NCBI GenBank assembly: GCA_002299465.1
Contig: DBNX01000018.1
Location: 32,658 to 96,657 of the forward strand
Direction of reading: 5' to 3'
DNA length: 64,000 nt
Source of the DNA: Patescibacteria group bacterium UBA661
GTDB lineage: Bacteria; Patescibacteriota; Minisyncoccia; Phycocordibacterales; UBA918
The position numbers and the translations under genes were made by a program. The notes under the pieces were generated by a model. That model had not been told where the DNA came from. It was given only the letters and a program-made list of their open reading frames with translations, and made no database searches. Below are positions 60,709 to 64,000 of this stretch, piece by piece (position 1 is the stretch's first letter; each line of letters opens with the position of its first letter).

Positions 60709-62124
60709 ATGTTAAAAACGATTACTGAACTAAAGACCGCTTACACTAAGGGCACAACTACGATTGAAGCTGTCGTGTCTGAGTCTCTTAAAATTAGCAA
60801 AGAAAAAAATCAGGACATTAATGCTTTTCTCGATATTTACGATGATGCTCTTGAGAGGGCGCGTCTGGCGGATAAAGAATTAACTAATGAAGGCAATAAG
60901 CGACCGTTGCTGGGAGTACCGATAGCGGTTAAAAATAATATTTTGCTTAAAGGAAAACGTGCGACGGGTGCCTCGAAAATTTTGGAGTCATACCAGGCAA
61001 CTTATGATGCGACTATTATCGCCAAGCTAAGGGCGGCGGGGGCAATTTTCGTGGGAGCGACTAATTTAGATGAATTTGCGATGGGTGGTTCAACGGAAAA
61101 TTCAGCGTTCGGGGTGACTAGAAATCCACTCGATTTGTCTCGAACGCCGGGGGGCTCATCGGGTGGTTCGGCAGCGGCGGTGGCGATGGGGGCGGTGCCG
61201 GTGGCGATTGGTACTGATACCGGGGGATCCATTCGTCAACCAGCAAGTTTTTGTGGGTTGGTGGGTTTTAAGCCAACTTACGGTGTCGTTTCTCGCTACG
61301 GATTGATGGCGATGGGTTCCTCTCTCGATCAGGCGGGACCGCTCACTAATTCTGTTGCTGATGCCGAGCTAATACATTCCATTATGGCAGGCAATGATAC
61401 TTATGACGCCACCACCATCACTCCCGATACTTACGCTCCAGTGCCGATTAAGAAATCCTACACGTTTGGTATACCGCGCGGCTTTCTTTCTTCGGGGGTA
61501 GACGCTGATGTTTTAAAAATTTTTGAGGCGCACGTAGCTTTGTTGCGATCGCTCGGTCACCAAGTAATTGAGGTTGATTTACCTCTTTTTGAGCAAGGTC
61601 TAGCCGCGTACTACATCGTTGTACCGGCTGAAATATCATCCAATTTGGCTCGCTACGATGGAATGCGTTACGGCTTAGCGGCGGCTGGTGATAATTTGCT
61701 TGAGGTCTATGAAAAGACACGAGCAGCGGGCTTTGGTCCAGAAGTTAAACGGCGAATTTTGCTCGGCACGTATGTACTTTCTTCTGGCTACTACGACGCT
61801 TATTACGGTAAGGCGGAACGAGTGCGGGTATTAATGCGGGAGGAATTGGCGACGATTTTTAAGTCAGTGGATGTTATTTTGACGCCCACCACCCCCACCC
61901 CAGCGTTTCGTCTAGGTGAACAAGAAGATTTGCTGGCTTTATACAAGCAGGACATTTTTACAGTACCGGTTAATTTAACTGGCGTACCGGCGCTCACATT
62001 CCCCATGGGTACAGTCGAACGGGACGGTGTTAAGTTACCAGTTGGGGTACAATATGTAGGACCACACGGTGGCGACACTCGTCTCTTATCACTTGGTAAG
62101 TTGCTTTACGACAATCGCCAGTAA
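60709..62124 (+). CDS. gatA: Amidotransferase subunit GatA
   Basis: The glutaminase subunit, releasing ammonia from glutamine for the GatCAB complex. The Ser-cisSer-Lys catalytic set is visible: Lys in PIAVKNNILLKG, cis-Ser and nucleophile Ser in TPGGSSGGSAAAVA and GTDTGGSIRQPASFCG. Length 471 residues, normal for the family. Operon with gatC. Confidence 0.95.
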   Translation: MLKTITELKTAYTKGTTTIEAVVSESLKISKEKNQDINAFLDIYDDALERARLADKELTNEGNKRPLLGVPIAVKNNILLKGKRATGASKILESYQATYDATIIAKLRAAGAIFVGATNLDEFAMGGSTENSAFGVTRNPLDLSRTPGGSSGGSAAAVAMGAVPVAIGTDTGGSIRQPASFCGLVGFKPTYGVVSRYGLMAMGSSLDQAGPLTNSVADAELIHSIMAGNDTYDATTITPDTYAPVPIKKSYTFGIPRGFLSSGVDADVLKIFEAHVALLRSLGHQVIEVDLPLFEQGLAAYYIVVPAEISSNLARYDGMRYGLAAAGDNLLEVYEKTRAAGFGPEVKRRILLGTYVLSSGYYDAYYGKAERVRVLMREELATIFKSVDVILTPTTPTPAFRLGEQEDLLALYKQDIFTVPVNLTGVPALTFPMGTVERDGVKLPVGVQYVGPHGGDTRLLSLGKLLYDNRQ

Positions 62125-62135
62125 GTGGTGATAGT

Positions 62136-62771
62136 ATGAATCCAATTATTACCGGTGCCACCACCACTAACCAAGACGGGATAATCATTCCGGCGGCTAA
62201 TGTCACGGCGGTGGATTCACCGTTTACGGAATTTTTTGCGGGTCTAGAATTTGGTGGTTATTTTGATTCCTTACAAATTTTTGAATGGCTGAATTTGATT
62301 TGGACTGGCTATGCTTTTTTTGCTTACACCATATCGATTATTATGTTGGCTTTGTACGTCTATGCCACCACCCGCTATAATCAGCTGACTGAATTAAGGG
62401 CAGCAATGATAAAAGAACGGGAGCGAATTTGGGATGAGCGTTTTCGTAGCGGACCAAAGAATAGTCGAATGGAGGATATATTGAATCACATCAATTCCAT
62501 TCATCCTAACGATTGGAAACTCGCCATCATTGAAGCTGATATTATGCTGGATTTAATTTTGAAAGAACGTGGATATGCGGGGCAGTCGCTGGGCGAACGC
62601 TTGCGGAGTATTTCTCCGAGCCAGCTACAAAGTCTCGATGCCGCTTGGCAGGCACATAAGGTACGTAATCAAGTAGCGCACGGTGGGGCAGACTTTGTAC
62701 TAACAAAGCGTCTAGCTGAAGACACCATCAAGCAGTACCGACAGGTATTTGGTGAGCTGGGTGTACACTAA
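62136..62771 (+). CDS. Membrane protein with HEPN-like C-terminal domain
   Basis: A 211-residue protein, not identified. One membrane helix near 60-78 (AFFAYTISIIMLALYVYATT), then a cytoplasmic helical domain ending with R177-N-x3-H182 (AHKVRNQVAHGG), the Rx4-6H signature of HEPN domains. HEPN proteins often are ribonucleases or nucleotide-binding partners. It follows gatA by 11 bp and may be co-transcribed. Confidence 0.65.
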   Translation: MNPIITGATTTNQDGIIIPAANVTAVDSPFTEFFAGLEFGGYFDSLQIFEWLNLIWTGYAFFAYTISIIMLALYVYATTRYNQLTELRAAMIKERERIWDERFRSGPKNSRMEDILNHINSIHPNDWKLAIIEADIMLDLILKERGYAGQSLGERLRSISPSQLQSLDAAWQAHKVRNQVAHGGADFVLTKRLAEDTIKQYRQVFGELGVH

Positions 62772-62789
62772 GACTTAAGTGGTGTTTGG

Positions 62790-62826
62790 AAAAGCGCCCT
62801 TGCCCAAATGGGCAAGGGCGCTTTTT
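62790..62826 (+). terminator. Terminator after gatA operon
   Basis: A 16-bp stem (62790-62805 with 62810-62825), AAAT loop, T-rich end. Confidence 0.85.
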
Positions 62827-62881
62827 CGCGAGCGACTGAGCGCAAAATTGAGTCACAGATTGAAGCTCTTCACCCCGCAAC

Positions 62882-62920
62882 AAATGCAAAAACACTCCCG
62901 TCAGGAGTGTTTTTGCATTT
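62882..62920 (-). terminator. Terminator of tRNA-Met
   Basis: A 17-bp stem (62882-62898 with 62904-62920), directly after the tRNA 3' end on the minus strand, A/T-rich outside and with a GGAGTG core. Confidence 0.75.
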
Positions 62921-62921
62921 G

Positions 62922-62992
62922 TTGCGGGGCCCGGAATCGAACCGGGGTCTGGAGGTTATGAGCCTCCCGAGGTACCTCTCCTCTACCCCGCT
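62922..62992 (-). tRNA. tRNA-Met (CAU), probably initiator
   Basis: Anticodon loop CTCATAA, T arm CCCGG TTCGATT CCGGG, acceptor GCGGGG/CCCCGC. Position 1 is A facing A72, a mismatch typical of initiator tRNAs. The D loop is short (71 nt in all). The anticodon stem lacks the full three G-C pairs of most initiators. Confidence 0.8.
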
Positions 62993-63028
62993 ATATTATT
63001 TTTTTATCACAAAGATTGTGGTGGGATG

Positions 63029-63057
63029 AATATACAACAGATAGCATATTAACGCAA
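63029..63057 (-). promoter_or_regulatory. Promoter of tRNA-Met
   Basis: TTGCGT (63052-63057) and TATATT (63029-63034) with a 17-bp spacer on the minus strand. Confidence 0.6.
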
Positions 63058-63137
63058 TCTTTGCAGTGGGTCTGTCCCACCCAGAACAAGACTCTTGGTG
63101 GGACTTTCTAGTTTTGTTTAGATTAATGTTTGTGGCA

Positions 63138-63143
63138 TACTAT
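63138..63143 (+). promoter_or_regulatory. -10 box of nucleotidylyltransferase gene
   Basis: TACTAT ending 7 bp before ATG 63151, again a leaderless arrangement. Confidence 0.45.
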
Positions 63144-63150
63144 TGCCAAT

Positions 63151-63855
63151 ATGCAATGTGTTATTTTAGCTGCCGGAAAAGGAACTCGTCTCAGACCGCT
63201 GACTGATAATTTACCAAAGCCACTAGTCAAAGTGTCAGGCAAGACTCTGCTCGATCATATTGTGGCTTCTTTGCCGAGCGCGATTGATGAACTTATCATT
63301 GTGACCGGGTATCTGGAGGATAAAATTAAGGAACATTGTGGTAAAGAATTTTACGGAAAAAAAGTAACATACGTACACCAAGAAGAGCAGAAGGGAACGG
63401 CGCACGCCTTGTGGTTATGTAAAGATTTACTAAAAGGCAGGTTTCTCTTTATGTTCGCGGATGATTTACACGGAGCAATTGATATCGCCAGAGCCACTTC
63501 CTACACGCGGTCAATGCTTACTTTTACCACCGACAAACCAGAAAAATTTGGTATTGTTGTCCGCTATCCTGACGGCACTTTGGCTGAGATGATTGAAAAA
63601 CCAGAACATCCACCCTCCAATCTAGCTTCTACCGGCGTGATGGTACTGGATGAAAATATTTTTAAATACGACCCGTACGCAGTGGAAACCAAGGGTGAGT
63701 ATTATCTAACGGATGTTTTACGTGAGTATGCAAAAGAGTACCCAATTGCTGTGGTTGAGCAATCGCTGTGGATACCAATTGGTTACCCAGAAGACATTGA
63801 AAAAGCTGAAAAAATACTGGCAACAGAGCAGAAAAATACATTGCTTAGAAAATAA
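63151..63855 (+). CDS. Sugar-1-phosphate nucleotidylyltransferase
   Basis: A 234-residue NTP-transferase that activates a sugar 1-phosphate to an NDP-sugar, probably for cell-surface glycans. N-terminal MQCVILAAGKGTRLRPLTDN is the nucleotide-binding loop, followed by PKPLVKVSGKTLLDH. FMFADDLHG carries the metal-binding acidic residues and YYLTDVLREYAKE is the sugar-side motif. ATG 63151 is chosen over 63130 by the -10 box and family start. Exact sugar unknown. Confidence 0.9.
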   Translation: MQCVILAAGKGTRLRPLTDNLPKPLVKVSGKTLLDHIVASLPSAIDELIIVTGYLEDKIKEHCGKEFYGKKVTYVHQEEQKGTAHALWLCKDLLKGRFLFMFADDLHGAIDIARATSYTRSMLTFTTDKPEKFGIVVRYPDGTLAEMIEKPEHPPSNLASTGVMVLDENIFKYDPYAVETKGEYYLTDVLREYAKEYPIAVVEQSLWIPIGYPEDIEKAEKILATEQKNTLLRK

Positions 63856-63868
63856 AAATATAGTATCG

Positions 63869-63896
63869 TTGCAAACACTGTTTAAAACAGTATGAG
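63869..63896 (+). promoter_or_regulatory. Promoter of the last tRNA gene
   Basis: TTGCAA (63869-63874) and TATGAG (63891-63896) with a 16-bp spacer. Confidence 0.5.
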
Positions 63897-63926
63897 GTCG
63901 GGCGTTGTGGTGTAGCATCGCCAGTT

Positions 63927-64000
63927 GTCGACGTAGCTCAGTTGGTTAGAGCGTAGCACTCATAAAGCTAAGGTCGGAGGATCGTTCCCTCCCGTCGACA
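63927..64000 (+). tRNA. tRNA-Met (CAU), elongator type
   Basis: Acceptor GTCGACG/CGTCGAC fully paired, D arm AGCTCAGTTGGTTAGAGC, anticodon loop CTCATAA, T arm GGAGG ATCGTTC CCTCC, discriminator A at the last base of the window. The paired first position marks it as elongator. Confidence 0.9.

Overview
The window looks like a chromosomal segment of a Candidate Phyla Radiation (Patescibacteria/Parcubacteria-type) bacterium. The signs are a phosphoketolase-acetate kinase pair for fermentation, a type IV pilus operon that in this window shows no outer-membrane secretin, a MacAB-like exporter without a TolC partner, short intergenic gaps, and many genes whose -10 box lies 6-7 bp before the start codon, which implies leaderless mRNAs. 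UGA is an ordinary stop (for example at the end of the ribonucleotide reductase gene, directly before its terminator), so the Gracilibacteria/SR1 UGA-glycine code does not apply. The assignment is inferred from gene content, not from a marker-gene phylogeny.

Layout. 0-12 kb: the end of xfp, ackA, a decayed higBA toxin-antitoxin module, tmRNA with smpB, ftsH, a three-gene MacAB-like operon, tRNA-Ile(UAU), a candidate small RNA and recG. 12-20 kb: an accessory zone of small unrecognised genes, most with strong Shine-Dalgarno sites and their own terminators, mixed with an exported protein, a ZIP transporter and DsbB. This zone also holds several structured-RNA candidates, including a promoter-driven leader of about 400 nt full of hairpins before a GC-rich reading frame. 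20-28 kb: a TrmB-like regulator, an 805-residue protein with a GNAT-like tail, a vanW gene broken by one nonsense codon, then a strong-SD group (dTMP-kinase-like, Gre-like, class II-like ribonucleotide reductase) and a CYTH protein.

28-45.6 kb is the most interesting part, a probable mobile defence island. A plus-strand operon (ParB-methyltransferase fusion, second DNA methyltransferase, small HTH protein, two unknown proteins) meets a minus-strand operon head-on with stop codons overlapping by 4 nt. The minus-strand operon encodes a type IIG-like restriction-modification enzyme, a SNF2 helicase with an exact 2 x 120-residue tandem duplication, a DUF2779 nuclease and a membrane-anchored Mrr nuclease. 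A large serine recombinase and a HEPN-like protein lie at the right edge beside tRNA-Ser. I do not recognise this combination as a named defence system.

45.7-64 kb returns to core genes: comF-like, pilM-pilN-pilO-(pilP-like)-pilB-response regulator-pilT-pilC, two pilins, prepilin peptidase, four pseudopilin or minor-pilin genes, ligA, gatC, gatA, a membrane HEPN-like protein, two tRNA-Met genes and a sugar-1-phosphate nucleotidylyltransferase.
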